Part shown: positions 45,003 to 56,866 of the stretch, one piece after another | Numbering within the stretch: the stretch's first letter is position 1 | Layout of the letters: the number at the start of each line of letters is the position of its first letter | DNA from: Clavelina lepadiformis | Taxonomy: Eukaryota; Chordata; Ascidiacea; Aplousobranchia; Clavelinidae | Length of the DNA stretch: 64,000 bases | Assembly (NCBI RefSeq): GCF_947623445.1 | Contig: NC_135245.1 | Coordinates: 17,863,501 to 17,927,500 of the forward strand | Direction of reading: 5' to 3' | Made by a program: the position numbers and the translations under genes | The notes under the pieces: model-generated | What the model saw: only the letters and a program-made list of their open reading frames with translations | What the model was told of the DNA's origin: nothing | Databases searched by the model: none

Positions 45003-45467
45003 GTGTAATCATTTAAACTTGGAATGGCAACACTGGGAATAATGGTTTCTTGTAAGTTGATGAGAATGATGAGGAAAATGAGTGAAAACCAGCGAAACTG
45101 CTCCAGGATCTCAGAATAGTCAATTTGGTGCTGAACATTATCTTCAAGCAGTATAATGTGTTCAAAATCGGAGTATAGAGTTATTTCGTTTCGTACTGTC
45201 CTTCAAATCTTTTGTGAAAGTTTTGTTTTCTGGTTCTCTTGCTACTGTAGCGTTTATTAAAGCAGCACTTTGTATCAGACAATTTTTGCTCGGCGACATT
45301 TCAGACTTTCTTTGGTAAAGTACTCCCAGTTCATGGAAGATTTCAGCTGCTTTAACGGAATCTCTTTCCTTCCCATTCTCGTCACAAATATCTTTCAGTG
45401 TTTTAGCCAGACGGCTTTCTTCATCAGCTACACAATTTTCCACATTCACAACTGAGGTTTTAGTCAT
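45003..45467 (-). pseudogene. NT1-like pseudogene with internal deletion and 3' truncation
   Basis: From Met at 45467 (frame open from 45521) it encodes an NT1-like N-terminus (ENCVADEESRLAKTL...AAEIFHELG) to about residue 100. It then jumps near 45195 to the catalytic block (RNEIT-YSDFEHIILLED...EQFRWFSLIFLI), losing roughly 90 residues and the frame. It ends at the TCAGTCATTT repeat after the SVAIPSLNDYT region. Promoter-side sequence is retained (45501-46085). Confidence 0.85.
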
Positions 45468-45500
45468 TACTTGACTATCGCGTACTGTGTATAATATGAT

Positions 45501-46085
45501 ATCTGCTGTACCTTTATACAATATTAAGAAAAGAACAAGATTATTTTGCTTGCCCTTGCTGAATTGATGTCTGATTATTATCTGTTATTCGTCAATACTG
45601 TACACGACAAGCTAAGCTATAACTCGGCGATAAATAAGAGAATAAAACCATCTTTTTTAAGTAGTCATACAATGTCTGTAATATCCGGATGCACCCACTG
45701 AGTGAGTAAGACACCGTGACGTGACATGAATAGTTCCTACGATAAACAGTTAACGTCATAAACATCCCGCACATTACCAACAAATTTTAAAACGTGAGGT
45801 TCTAAAGAAACTTTATGGACTTGTTATACCGGAAGTTGGCGCTGCTAGAAATTGGTATATATATATGGAAATGACAAAAACTATAGTTATACACAACACT
45901 ATAGTTTTACCATTCGAAAACAAAACTTACAGTTAACCATTTTACAGTAATAGGCCTATGGTAGCAACACGCACATTTTCCAGCCATCCAAAGAAAAAAT
46001 AAATTTGCAAACCAGTACCGAAAACAAAATTTGCATAAGTGAAATAACAAAATAAAATACACCACTTATAACTCTATTTTTATGT
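45501..46085 (-). repeat. Duplicated NT1-type upstream region, second copy
   Basis: Partner of 40640-41215. It lies 5' of the NT1-like pseudogene in the same orientation. Only scattered substitutions and one small insertion (AGGCCT near 45953) distinguish the two. Confidence 0.9.
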
Positions 46086-47384
46086 AAACAAGTATTTAGT
46101 AACTTACTTGCCGTCGTGCTATAGATAGTTTACCAATAACGTCTAACTCGCCGTTGAGATCTATAAAGTAAATTTGTACAACTTGTTTTTTTCAGTCCAT
46201 GAGGCCTACTCAGCTCATGGCTTGCTTTCGTTTTGATCAAAAATTTTGTTAACATAATAATAATAGAAACCTACAAGTTAATTTTTTCTACAATTTTTAT
46301 CCTAAAACTGTGCACAATGCTCTCTCTTTTCAAACACTCTGCTTGATGATGTTTAATTTCTATTTCAATTAATTTTTGTGGAAAATGTTTGGATGTCGCA
46401 AAATGAACTTAGGAGTATGTGTTGAATTAACAGCAGAAAATTGCAGAAACATTTTTTAGGAATACAATAGAAAGCAATGCAAACGTTTCGGTCGATATCA
46501 CAAACCTTTTGAATATGACGTATAAATAATTGCATGCAACACTCTGTTATATGTAGGGCAGTGAAAGAAAAATGAGATGAAACACAAAGTAAACCAACTG
46601 CATTTTTTCTAACAAAAAAAATAATATTAAGACGCTTAATTCGCTAAACTAATGTCTACCTTTCAAACGCGGTTTTATTGGCACAATACTTACTTCTTTT
46701 CTTTAAAATAGCCTTAATGTAGCTGTAACGCCAAAAAATGTGTCCTGGTCGCTAAGTGCCAGACGCCAAACGAGAAATGGGCTTGTTTATGATCCTTTAT
46801 GACCGAAAACTCGTGCAGACACGACAGATTGAGGAAACACACACTGCGTGTCGAAACTAGAGCCTGTCTGACTTTAGGTATCAAGCGAACAGGTTCACTC
46901 TTCAGAATCACTTATAGCAGAGCGTATCAGCGGCACTGTATTGTGATGATACGTCATTCAGCACAAACTGCACAGTTTTTCTATAAATTAAAATAAAATA
47001 TAATCCAATCTGCTAACAACATAATCATATAAATCCAATAAAACTGTGACGTAATCCTTAATCCAATGTTATCACATCATAGCTTAAAAATCGTTCTACA
47101 GTGCTTCTATAAGATAAGGTGTACATATAAATGATAAAATGCAATAATTACCAGGTAGTTGTTGGTTAACTGATAGGATTTACATAATCAAACAAAATAC
47201 CCGCGTGGTATGACCTTTAGCTTAAACTTAAATGAAGGCTCAATAAAGAACTTTCAAAGCAGGATAGTAGGATTCGCTGTACGACATTAACCACGAGCGC
47301 AACCACACCATAAAAGACACGCGATGACATTCCAGCCAAATCTGGCGAAATATTATGACGATTTACGATGTAACAGTAGCCTTT
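46086..47384. other. Intergenic, nothing recognised
   Basis: Unlike the other array spacers, this stretch has no counterpart elsewhere in the window. Short overlapping ORFs near 46714-46996 on both strands lack any domain. Confidence 0.4.
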
Positions 47385-47470
47385 AAAATCTCCATACTAT
47401 GAAAGATTTCGGCTGCAGAAGTGGAAATTTTTCCTTTATTCATCACAAAACCTATTCAATTTTCGCGCCA
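47385..47470 (-). pseudogene. Tiny relic of an NT N-terminus
   Basis: On the minus strand the sequence reads approximately MNKGKISTSAAEIFHSM, which aligns with the DENGKEKDSVKAAEIFHEL region of NT1. Flanks are not recognisably NT-like. It is a highly decayed fragment; short length limits confidence. Confidence 0.45.
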
Positions 47471-48027
47471 TAAAGCGCACTAATCTCATCATGGTAAATC
47501 TTTATTTGCATTCGCCATTTAACGCAAGTCGTATTGTTAGGTTTACATTTTCACCGCGCTAAGTGCCATGGTTTTAGGCTAGAGGTGATGGTGGCGCTAA
47601 AGGGCAAAATGGTTTCAGTGTTTGCATTAAACTTTAGACGGGCATGACAATTGATTGTCCCCAACGCCTGGACACTTGTCGTGGGAACGAATGCTTGCCT
47701 GGGGTATCCATTCTCGTCTTCACTTTCTTGCGACTTTTACAATCACTGATGCTCTCAAGTTTAAAATCTATACAACACGACTGTCACGAATTGAAACAAT
47801 AGTCAAATTATTTCTAAAACTGTAGATTTGTTACATATTTTATCCACTCTACAGTGGGAGTAATGTGTTACTTAATTTTGTACATGCAATTGTGCACCGA
47901 TAAAAAACAAGTTGTTTATACCGATAGTTTAGCTGTGCGCGTATATACAAAAGCCAACTATTCGGTTAAATTGCAGATAGTAATAATAACATTGCGTTGA
48001 TAACTGCGCGGAGAAATACTGAAGCAG

Positions 48028-48168
48028 GTGGAGAAATTCCAGTACTTGGGAGGTCAATTCACGAATCACGATTAATTCATGATTGATGAAAAACGGAACA
48101 TTGAACGGGACAACCGAATTGAGAAAGTCAGTGCAGTCATGCGTGAACTTCAAAGCTTGACTCGTTTG
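48028..48168 (+). mobile_element. Non-LTR retrotransposon (LINE) reverse-transcriptase C-terminal relic
   Basis: Reads VEKFQYLGGQFTNHD, stop, then DEKRNIERDNRIEKVSAVMREL. This is the pattern of the region just after the reverse-transcriptase fingers/palm in many LINEs (V-x-x-F-x-YLG ... E-I-x-x-R-I-x-K-A). It contains at least one stop and lies in the NT3 3' flank, which is interrupted here relative to the other copies. Confidence 0.55.
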
Positions 48169-48448
48169 TAAAATAAATGGTAAAACGAAAATGTACGGAA
48201 AAGTAATAATCTTTCACATGCAAGTTGGCAACAATATAAAGCTATTGTAGTAGTTATGAAAAAAGGATGGAATGGTTTATTACGCAAACCTCATTGAAAT
48301 TTCCAAGCTTTTAGGCCTTTTAGATTCAGCTGTGCATAGCCAATGTAGTCGGTTAGTTTAAGAATCTTTATTTTCAAGTTTCGATAAACACACACGTTTC
48401 TGATTTGTTTTATATAACTTACATGATATTACCAGAATTTAAAGCTAT

Positions 48449-50335
48449 TCACAAGGACTGATAAATAACAATGGTAGGAATGGATTGCGCCGGAAACGAC
48501 AATGAAGCTCCTTCAGCATTTCCCCAACAAAGATTTTCAGCCGCATTAATGTCTCCAGAAATGGCATTCTTCAAATCTCCATTTTCTATTTCAATATCTT
48601 TGAAAACTTTTAGAGCCTTTTGCCAAGACTCTTTTCTTACATGGGCGCGTCCGACGTAGTACTTGATCCAAACTAGGTCAGAAGATGATGGACACATTTG
48701 CTCCATTTTCCATTGCAAAATGACATATTCGTAATAGCCGAGCTTGTACGCGACCACGTATTTCAGCAAAGGTTTTGTGTCAAAGATGAGATTATCCGGA
48801 AGTTTTAAATAATTCAAGCCCCGAATGACTTTCTGCAAGGACAGCGCGGTGACAAAGTACCGCACAATCTGTTCCATTTTGACGTATTTCGTCAACTGCA
48901 AGCTGACGTGCTCTTCATCATTTGCATCTGATTTTAAGTGATCTTTCTGAGATTTTTGTTCCATGTATCTACTGAGTCGAACTTTGCAAGCAACTGCTAC
49001 TGCTAATTTTAGCTTTTCTGCAGGTTCGTGAACAATAATTTGCTTTTCTTTAAGGCTTTTTATGATAGAAAATGACGAAGCCTCGTCTATACCATACATT
49101 CTGCCCAACGCTGAAACAAAGAGAGTGATGCTTCTGTAAAAAACTCTTTTGATATTACATTGAGTCGTTTCACGCATGCGCATTAAGTCAGTAAATGCGT
49201 CAAAGTTTTTTAAGTCTTCATCGAGTTCCTGCATCATTTGCGAGTGAGACGACAGTTTGTTTTCTTTTGTCATTCTATTTACCCCAGTTTTAAATTGATC
49301 ATAAACATCTTTATCCCCACTTACGTAGCAACTCTGCAAAAGTATCTCACCCAGATGATAACCGTTCTTCAGACTGACATCGGGTTTTAAATATTCCAGC
49401 ATCTTATTAACTGGTTGAATGAGTTCAGTAATCCACGGTTTATCTTTTGTTTCAAATGTTCTTCCAAGGGGATTTTTGCAAGCATGGGCCATAAGTCTAT
49501 CCAAAGTAATGCCTCGTGTGGTATAAGCGTCATAAAACCAATTACCGCCTGGAGTTGTGTAATCATTTAAACTTGGAATGGCAACACTGGGAATAATGGT
49601 TTCTTGTAAGTTGATGAGAATGATGAGGAAGATGAGTGAAAACCAGCGAAATTGCTCGTGAATTTTAGAATAGTTTTCGTGATCTTCAATTCCATCTTCA
49701 AGCAATATAATGTGTTCAAAATCGGAGTATGGAGTTATTTCGTTTCGAGCCAGCGAACCTAAACCTGCTATGGCAAATTTACAAGGTAGTCCTTCAAAAA
49801 GTTTTATACATTCGTTAAAAAGGTTTTTCATAATCTCTTTGTACATCTGGCTAATAATTTCTTGAATGCTTTCCATTCTTTTAATGAAGTTCTGCTCTCG
49901 ACGACGCTTTGGTTTGAAAACTGTCAAACGAGGAAAATTCTTTCTCATTTTGCGCAGAACTATTTTCCTCATATGCTTGATTTCCTTGGCAGTTTTGTTA
50001 GAAATTTTTACTAAATCAGCATTTTTTTTATTGACCCCAGCAGTACTTAGAACGTTGAAGCAGAAGGCCTCCAAATCAGACCGGAATTTCTCATTGCTTG
50101 GCTGTCGCGCTACTGCTGCGTTCAACAAGGTAGCACTTTGTATGAGACAGATTTTGTTTTGTAACTTATTACCTTTGTCTTGATACAACAATCCCAGTTT
50201 ATGGAATATTTCCGCTGCCAGCTTTGGATCGACTTCTTCGCCATTTTCATCACAATTTTTTCTTAAATCTTCCCTCAGATAAATTTCGTCTTCGGTGAAA
50301 TGATTACTCTCAAGAATATTAGCACTAGTCGTCAT
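48449..50335 (-). CDS. NT3: nucleotidyltransferase-like protein (GlnD/DUF294 type), 628 aa
   Basis: Intact single-exon gene, collinear with NT2 over its full length, with the same start context (MTTSANILESN). The TPR-like N-terminus, basic segment, GLGSLARNE/TPYSDFEH motif and WFYDAYTTRG block are all preserved. One variant in the conserved block is TLDRLMAHA instead of TLDGLMAHA. A short stretch after SSFSIIKSL (KEKQIIVHEPAEKLKLAVAVA) matches NT1 rather than NT2, NT4, NT5 or NT6, so this copy is a mosaic. A minus-strand AATAAA lies at 48372-48367, about 80 nt after the stop. Function as for NT2: possible nucleotide transfer, substrate unknown. Confidence 0.82.
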   Translation of the reverse strand: MTTSANILESNHFTEDEIYLREDLRKNCDENGEEVDPKLAAEIFHKLGLLYQDKGNKLQNKICLIQSATLLNAAVARQPSNEKFRSDLEAFCFNVLSTAGVNKKNADLVKISNKTAKEIKHMRKIVLRKMRKNFPRLTVFKPKRRREQNFIKRMESIQEIISQMYKEIMKNLFNECIKLFEGLPCKFAIAGLGSLARNEITPYSDFEHIILLEDGIEDHENYSKIHEQFRWFSLIFLIILINLQETIIPSVAIPSLNDYTTPGGNWFYDAYTTRGITLDRLMAHACKNPLGRTFETKDKPWITELIQPVNKMLEYLKPDVSLKNGYHLGEILLQSCYVSGDKDVYDQFKTGVNRMTKENKLSSHSQMMQELDEDLKNFDAFTDLMRMRETTQCNIKRVFYRSITLFVSALGRMYGIDEASSFSIIKSLKEKQIIVHEPAEKLKLAVAVACKVRLSRYMEQKSQKDHLKSDANDEEHVSLQLTKYVKMEQIVRYFVTALSLQKVIRGLNYLKLPDNLIFDTKPLLKYVVAYKLGYYEYVILQWKMEQMCPSSSDLVWIKYYVGRAHVRKESWQKALKVFKDIEIENGDLKNAISGDINAAENLCWGNAEGASLSFPAQSIPTIVIYQSL

Positions 50336-51738
50336 CTTACTAATGTTTAAGATGTTTCTTTGACGATTTGTTTAAAATATTTAAGCAAGAAAGTCCTGGT
50401 ATGTACCGTACTCTTTAATTAACATATATATGCGCATTCATAACTGTGGCTAAATTAAAATCTAGGAGTGCAATATATTCACTTAAAATTCTACTAAATG
50501 CAGTTATTTTAATTTTTATAGATATTTTTATACAAAAACCGCTTCAAAATCACTTTTATAGCTTAAATAAGAGTATCAAAAATTATCACTCCGATCGCAA
50601 ACTACCTCTGCTCTTAAATAAACGATAGCTTGCTAAGTTTTGTAAGAATTCACTTTGCCAGGAAAGCCGATTATTTCCTGTGAAGTAAGCTGTATTGCTT
50701 ATACCCTTCTTTGTTTACGTACAATATAAACGCATGACTGGTTTGGCGTTCTTAATCTCAGAGATTTCAATATCCGGTTTTATTGTTTTGTACTTTCTGG
50801 CTCCATTGTCTGCCGAAACTATATATAGAATATAGATGATACTTTCGTATTTATGCAAATAATTATGAGCAATAACTCTTGGCGAAAAACAGTTTTATAA
50901 GCTGAATATATTCCTATTTATAGTTGAACGACCAGAATTACTGTATAACATATTTTCTAAGCCACCTTTTCGACACTTTGTTACTGTGGTAATTTTAGAC
51001 GAAGTTGTATAAGATGTACACCACACCACAGGCTAATGTTTGTTTTTATTATAGTAACACATTTTATCGGCTCAATGGCAGTACAAGAAAGTTAAATTAA
51101 TGCGGAAACAAAGCTCGATGCATCAAAACTGAAAAATATCAAATATTAAGTCGGCAGTCTACGTTAAGTCGAGTTTTACTGAACGTAAGTCTTTGCACGA
51201 TCTCGTTACGCCTCACTTGCTCGACACCTGCGCACTCTTATGACTGTATTAGATGGGGATGGCAACTGATTGTTCCCAAAGACTGGACACTTGTTGTGAG
51301 AACGAATGCTTGCTTGGGATTTCCATTTTCGTCTTGACCTTTTTGCAGCTTTTCCCAACCACTGATGCTCTCAAGTTTAAAGTCTATGCAAAACGACTGT
51401 CACGAAATGAAGGAATTGTCAAATTATTTCCAAAACTGCATATTTCTTACATATTTTTTCCGCTCTACAGTGGGAATAGTGTGTTGTTTAATTTTATACA
51501 TACAATTGTGCACCAATAAAACACAAGTGGTTTATACTGATAGCTTAGCTGTGCGCGTGTACAAAAGCCAACTATTAGGTTGAATTGCAGATCAAGCTAT
51601 TAGGCCTTATGGGTTCAGCTGTTCAAAAGCAATGTAGTCCGCTAATTGTATTATCTTTATTTTCAAGTTTCGATGAACACACACGTTTCCTCATTTTTTT
51701 TGTAAGATTTACATGGTATTACCAGAAATTAGAGCTAT
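50336..51738. other. NT intergenic unit
   Basis: Homologous to the spacers at 41503-42880, 53602-55003 and 56867-58268. Contains the NT3 promoter side, with the TATATATAGAATATAGATGA block near 50820, and the 3' flank of NT4. The 88-codon plus-strand ORF recurs at 51253-51519. Confidence 0.6.
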
Positions 51739-53601
51739 TCACCAGGGCTGATCAACAACAGTGTCAAGAATGGAATGCCCAGAAATCGACAATGAAGCTC
51801 CTTCAGCAGTATTAATGTTTGCAGAAATGGCATCCTTCAAATCTCCAATTTCCGTTCCAATAGCTTTGAAAACTTTTAAAGCCTTTTCCCAAGACTCTTT
51901 TCTTACATGGGCGCGTCCGACATAATACTTAATCCAAACTACGTCAGAAGATGATGGACAGTTTTTCTCCATTTTCCATTGCAAAATAACATAATCGTAG
52001 TAACCGAGCTTGTACGCGACCATGTATTTCAGCAAAGGTTTTGTGTCGGAGACGAGATTATCCGGAAGTTTTAAATAATCCAAGCCCCGAATGACTTTCT
52101 GCAAGGACAGCGCTGTGACAAAGTACCGCACAATCTTCTCCGTTTTGACATATTTCGTCAACTGCAAGCTGACGTGATCTTCATCGTTTGCATCTGATTT
52201 TAAGTGATCTGTCTGAGATTTTTGTTCCATGTATCTACTGAGTCGGACTTTGCAAGCAACTGCTACTGCCATATTCAGTTCATCTGTAATATCAGATTTT
52301 ATAATTTTGTTTTCTTTAAGGCTTTTTATGATAGAAAATGACGAAGCCTCGTCTATACCATACATTCTGCCCAACGCTGAAACAAAGAGAGTGACGCTTC
52401 TGTAAATAACTCTTTTGATATTACATTGAGTCGTTTCACGCATGCGCATTAAGTCAGTAAATGCATCAAAGTTTTTTAAATCTTCATCGAGTTCCTGCAT
52501 CATTTGCGAGTGAGACGACAGTTTGTTTTCTTTTGTCATTCTATTTACTCCAGTTTTAAATTGCTCATAAACATCTTTATCCCCACTTACGTAGCAACTT
52601 TGCAAAAGTATCTCACCCAGGTGATAACCGTTCTTTAGACTGACATCGGATTTTAAATATTCCAGCATCTTATTAACTGGTTGAATGAGTTCAGTAATCC
52701 ACGGTTTATCTTTTGTTTCAAATGTTCTTCCAAGGGGATTTTTGCAAGCATGAGCCATAAGTCCATCTAAAGTAATGCCTCGTGTGGTATAAGCGTCGTG
52801 AAATCAATTACCACCTGGAGTTGTGTAATCATTTAAACTTGGAATGGCAACACTGGGAATAATGGTTTCTTGTAAGTTGATGAGAATGATGAGGAAAATG
52901 AGTGAAAACCAGCGAAACTGCTCGTGAATTTTAGAATTGTTTTGGTGATCTTCAATTCCATCTTCAAGCAATATAATGTGTTCAAAATCGGAGTATGGAG
53001 TTATTTCGTTTCGAGCCAGCGAACCTGAACCTGCTATGGCAAATTTACAAGGCAGTCCTTCAAAAAGTTTTATACATTCGTTAAAAAGGTTTTTCATAAT
53101 CTCTGTGTACATCTGGCTAATAATTTCTTGAATGCTTTCCATTCTTGTAATGAAGTTCTGCTCTCGACGACGCTTTGGTTTGAAAACTGTCAAACGAGGA
53201 AAATTCTTTCTCATTTTGCGCAGAACTATTTTCCTCGTGTGCTTTATTTCTTTGGCAATTTTGTTAGAAATTTTTACTAAATCAGCATTTTGTTTCTTGA
53301 CCCCAGCAGTACTTAGAACGTTGAAACAGAAAGCCTCCAAATCAGACCGGAATTTCTCATTGCTTGGCTGTCGCGCTACTGCTGCGTTCAACAAGGTAGC
53401 ACTTTGTATGAGACAGATTTTGTTTTGTAACTTATTACCTTTGTCTTGATACAACAATCCCAGCTTATGGAATATTTCCGCTGCCAGCTTTGGATCGACT
53501 TCTTCGCCATTTTCATCACAATTTTTTCTTAAATCTTCCCTCAGATAAATTTCGTCTTCGGTGAAATGATTACTCTCAAGAATATTAGCACTAGTCGTCA
53601 T
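51739..53601 (-). pseudogene. NT4: NT family member with a single nonsense codon (W266stop)
   Basis: The frame is open for 620 codons except for TGA at codon 266, where the paralogues have the Trp of NWFYDAY. Immediately after it, Tyr is also changed (FHDAY). Everything else, including GSGSLARNE/TPYSDFEH upstream and the C-terminal TPR-like part, is uninterrupted, so inactivation is recent, or the stop is a polymorphism or tolerated. Truncation after residue 265 would keep the catalytic-type motif but lose the conserved WFYDAYTTRG block. A downstream Met (52758) starts a 339-codon frame, but its use is unsupported. An extra difference from NT2 is AGSGSLAR in place of AGLGSLAR. Confidence 0.8.
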
Positions 53602-55003
53602 CCTACTAATGTTTAAGATGTTTCTTTGACGATTTGTTTAAAACATTTAAGCAAGAAAGTCCTGGTATGTACCGTACTCTTTAATTAACATATATATGCG
53701 CATTCATAACTGTGGCTAAATTAAAACCTAAGAGTGCAATATATTCACTTAAAATTCTACTAAATGCAGTTACTTTAATTGTTATAGATATTTTTATAAA
53801 AAAACTGCTTCAAAATCACTTTTATAGCTTAAATAAGAGTATCAAAATTATCATTCCGATCGCAAACTACCTCTGCTCTTAAATAAATGATAGCTTGCTA
53901 CGTTTTGTAAGAATTCACTTTGCCAGGAAAGCCGATTATTTCTTATGAAGTAAGCTGTATTGCTTATACCCTTCTATGTTTACGTACAATATAAACGCAT
54001 GACTAATTTGGCGTTCTTAATCTCAGCGATTTCAATATCCGGTTTGTTTGTTTTGTACTTTCTGGCTCAATTGTCTGCCGAAACTATATATAGAATATAG
54101 ATGATACTTTCGTATTTATGCAAATAATTATGAGCAATAACTCTTGGCGAAAAACAGTTTTATAAGCTGAATATATTCCTATTTATAGTTGAACGACCAG
54201 AATTACTGTATAACATATTTTCTAAGCCACCTTTTCGTCACTTTGTTACTGTGGTAATTTTAGACGAAGTTGTATAAGATGTACACCACAGGCTAATGTT
54301 TGTTTTTATTAAAGTAGGCTAATACATTTTATCGGCTCAATGGCAGTACAAGAAAGTTAAATTAATGCGGAAATTTAAGCTCGATGCATCAAAACTGAAA
54401 AATATCAAATATTAATTCGGCAGTCTACGTTAAGTCGAGTTTTACTGAACGTAAGTCTTTGCACGATCTCGTTACGCCTCACTTGCTCGACGCCTGCGCA
54501 CTCTTATGACTGTATTAGATGGGGATGGCAACTGATTGTTCCCAAAGACTGGACACTTGTTGTGAGAACGAATGCTTGCCTGAGAAATCCATTCTCGTCT
54601 TGACCTATTTGTTGCTTTTCCAAACCACTGATGCTCTCAAGTTTAAAATCTATACAACACGACTGTCACGAAATAAAACAATAGTCAAATTATTTCCAAA
54701 ACAGTATATTTGTTACATATTTTATCCACTCTACGGTGGGAATAATGTGTCATTTAATTTTGTACATACAATTGTGCACCAATAAAACACAAGTCGTTTA
54801 TACTGATAGCTTAGCTGTGCGCGTGTACTAAAGCCAACTACCAGGTTGCATTGTAGATCAAGCTTTTAGGCCTTATAGGCTCAGTTTTTCAAAGCCAATG
54901 TAGTCCGTTAATTTTAGAATCTTTATTTTCAAGTTTCGATGAACACACACATTTCTCATCTGTTTTGTGTGACTTACGTGGTGTTACCAGACATTAAAGC
55001 TAT
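53602..55003. other. NT intergenic unit
   Basis: NT4 promoter side plus NT5 3' flank, with a minus-strand AATAAA at 54927-54922. Practically identical to 56867-58268. Contains the recurrent 88-codon plus-strand ORF (54519-54785), judged noncoding. Confidence 0.6.
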
Positions 55004-56866
55004 TCACCAGGGTTGATCAGTAACAGTGTCAAGAATGGAATGCCCAGGGATCGACAATGAAGCTCCTTCAGCAGCATTAATGTTTGCAGAAATGGCAAAC
55101 TTCAAATATCCATTTTCCGTTTCAATAGCTTTGAAAACTTTTACAGCCTTTTCCCAAGACTCTTTTCTTGCATGGGCGCGTCCGACATAATACTTAATCC
55201 AAACTACGTCAGAAGATGATGGACAATTTTTCTCCATTTTCCATTGCAAAATAACATAATCGTAATATCCGAGCTTGTACGCGACCATGTATTTCAGCAA
55301 AAGTTTTGTGTCGGAGACGAGATTATCCGGAAGTTTTAAATAATCCAAGCCCCGAATGACTTTCTGCAAGGACAGCGCTGTGACAAAGTACCGCACAATC
55401 TTCTCCGTTTTGACATATTTCGTCAACTGCAAGCTGACGTGATCTTCATCGTTTGCATCTGATTTTAAGTGATCTGTCTGAGATTTTTGTTCCATGTATC
55501 TACTGAGTCGGACTTTGCAAGCAACTGCTACTGCCATATTCAGTTCATCTGTAATATCAGATTTTATAATTTTGTTTTCTTTAAGGCTTTTTATGATAGA
55601 AAATGACGAAGCCTCGTCTATACCATACATTCTGCCCAACGCTGAAACAAAGAGAGTGACGCTTCTGTAAATAACTCTTTTGATATTACATTGAGTCGTT
55701 TCACGCATGCGCATTAAGTCAGTAAATGCATCAAAGTTTTTTAAATCTTCATCGAGTTCCTGCATCATTTGCGAGTGAGACGACAGTTTGTTTTCTTTTG
55801 TCATTCTATTTACTCCAGTTTTAAATTGCTCATAAACATCTTTATCCCCACTTACGTAGCAACTTTGCAAAAGTATCTCACCCAGGTGATAACCGTTCTT
55901 TAGACTGACATCGGATTTTAAATATTCCAGCATCTTATTAACTGGTTGAATGAGTTCAGTAATCCACGGTTTATCTTTTGTTTCAAATGTTCTTCCAAGG
56001 GGATTTTTGCAAGCATGAGCCATAAGTCCATCTAAAGTAATGCCTCGTGTGGTATAAGCGTCGTGAAATCAATTACCACCTGGAGTTGTGTAATCATTTA
56101 AACTTGGAATGGCAACACTGGGAATAATGGTTTCTTGTAAGTTGATGAGAATGATGAGGAAAATGAGTGAAAACCAGCGAAACTGCTCGTGAATTTTAGA
56201 ATTGTTTTGGTGATCTTCAATTCCATCTTCAAGCAATATAATGTGTTCAAAATCGGAGTATGGAGTTATTTCGTTTCGAGCCAGCGAACCTGAACCTGCT
56301 ATGGCAAATTTACAAGGCAGTCCTTCAAAAAGTTTTATACATTCGTTAAAAAGGTTTTTCATAATCTCTGTGTACATCTGGCTAATAATTTCTTGAATGC
56401 TTTCCATTCTTGTAATGAAGTTCTGCTCTCGACGACGCTTTGGTTTGAAAACTGTCAAACGAGGAAAATTCTTTCTCATTTTGCGCAGAACTATTTTCCT
56501 CGTGTGCTTTATTTCTTTGGCAATTTTGTTAGAAATTTTTACTAAATCAGCATTTTGTTTCTTGACCCCAGCAGTACTTAGAACGTTGAAACAGAAAGCC
56601 TCCAAATCAGACCGGAATTTCTCATTGCTTGGCTGTCGCGCTACTGCTGCGTTCAACAAGGTAGCACTTTGTATGAGACAGATTTTGTTTTGTAACTTAT
56701 TACCTTTGTCTTGATACAACAATCCCAGCTTATGGAATATTTCCGCTGCCAGCTTTGGATCGACTTCTTCGCCATTTTCATCACAATTTTTTCTTAAATC
56801 TTCCCTCAGATAAATTTCGTCTTCGGTGAAATGATTACTCTCAAGAATATTAGCACTAGTCGTCAT
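55004..56866 (-). pseudogene. NT5: chimeric NT copy sharing the W266stop of NT4
   Basis: Residues 1 to about 510 are the same as NT4, including the TGA at codon 266 and the AGSGSLAR variant. From the LLLKYMVAYKLG segment to the end it matches NT6 (HARKESWEKAVKVF, SILDTVTDQPW). It is therefore a recombinant of an NT4-type 5' part and an NT6-type 3' part, and the nonsense mutation predates the duplication. Otherwise the frame is open throughout its 620 codons. Confidence 0.82.
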
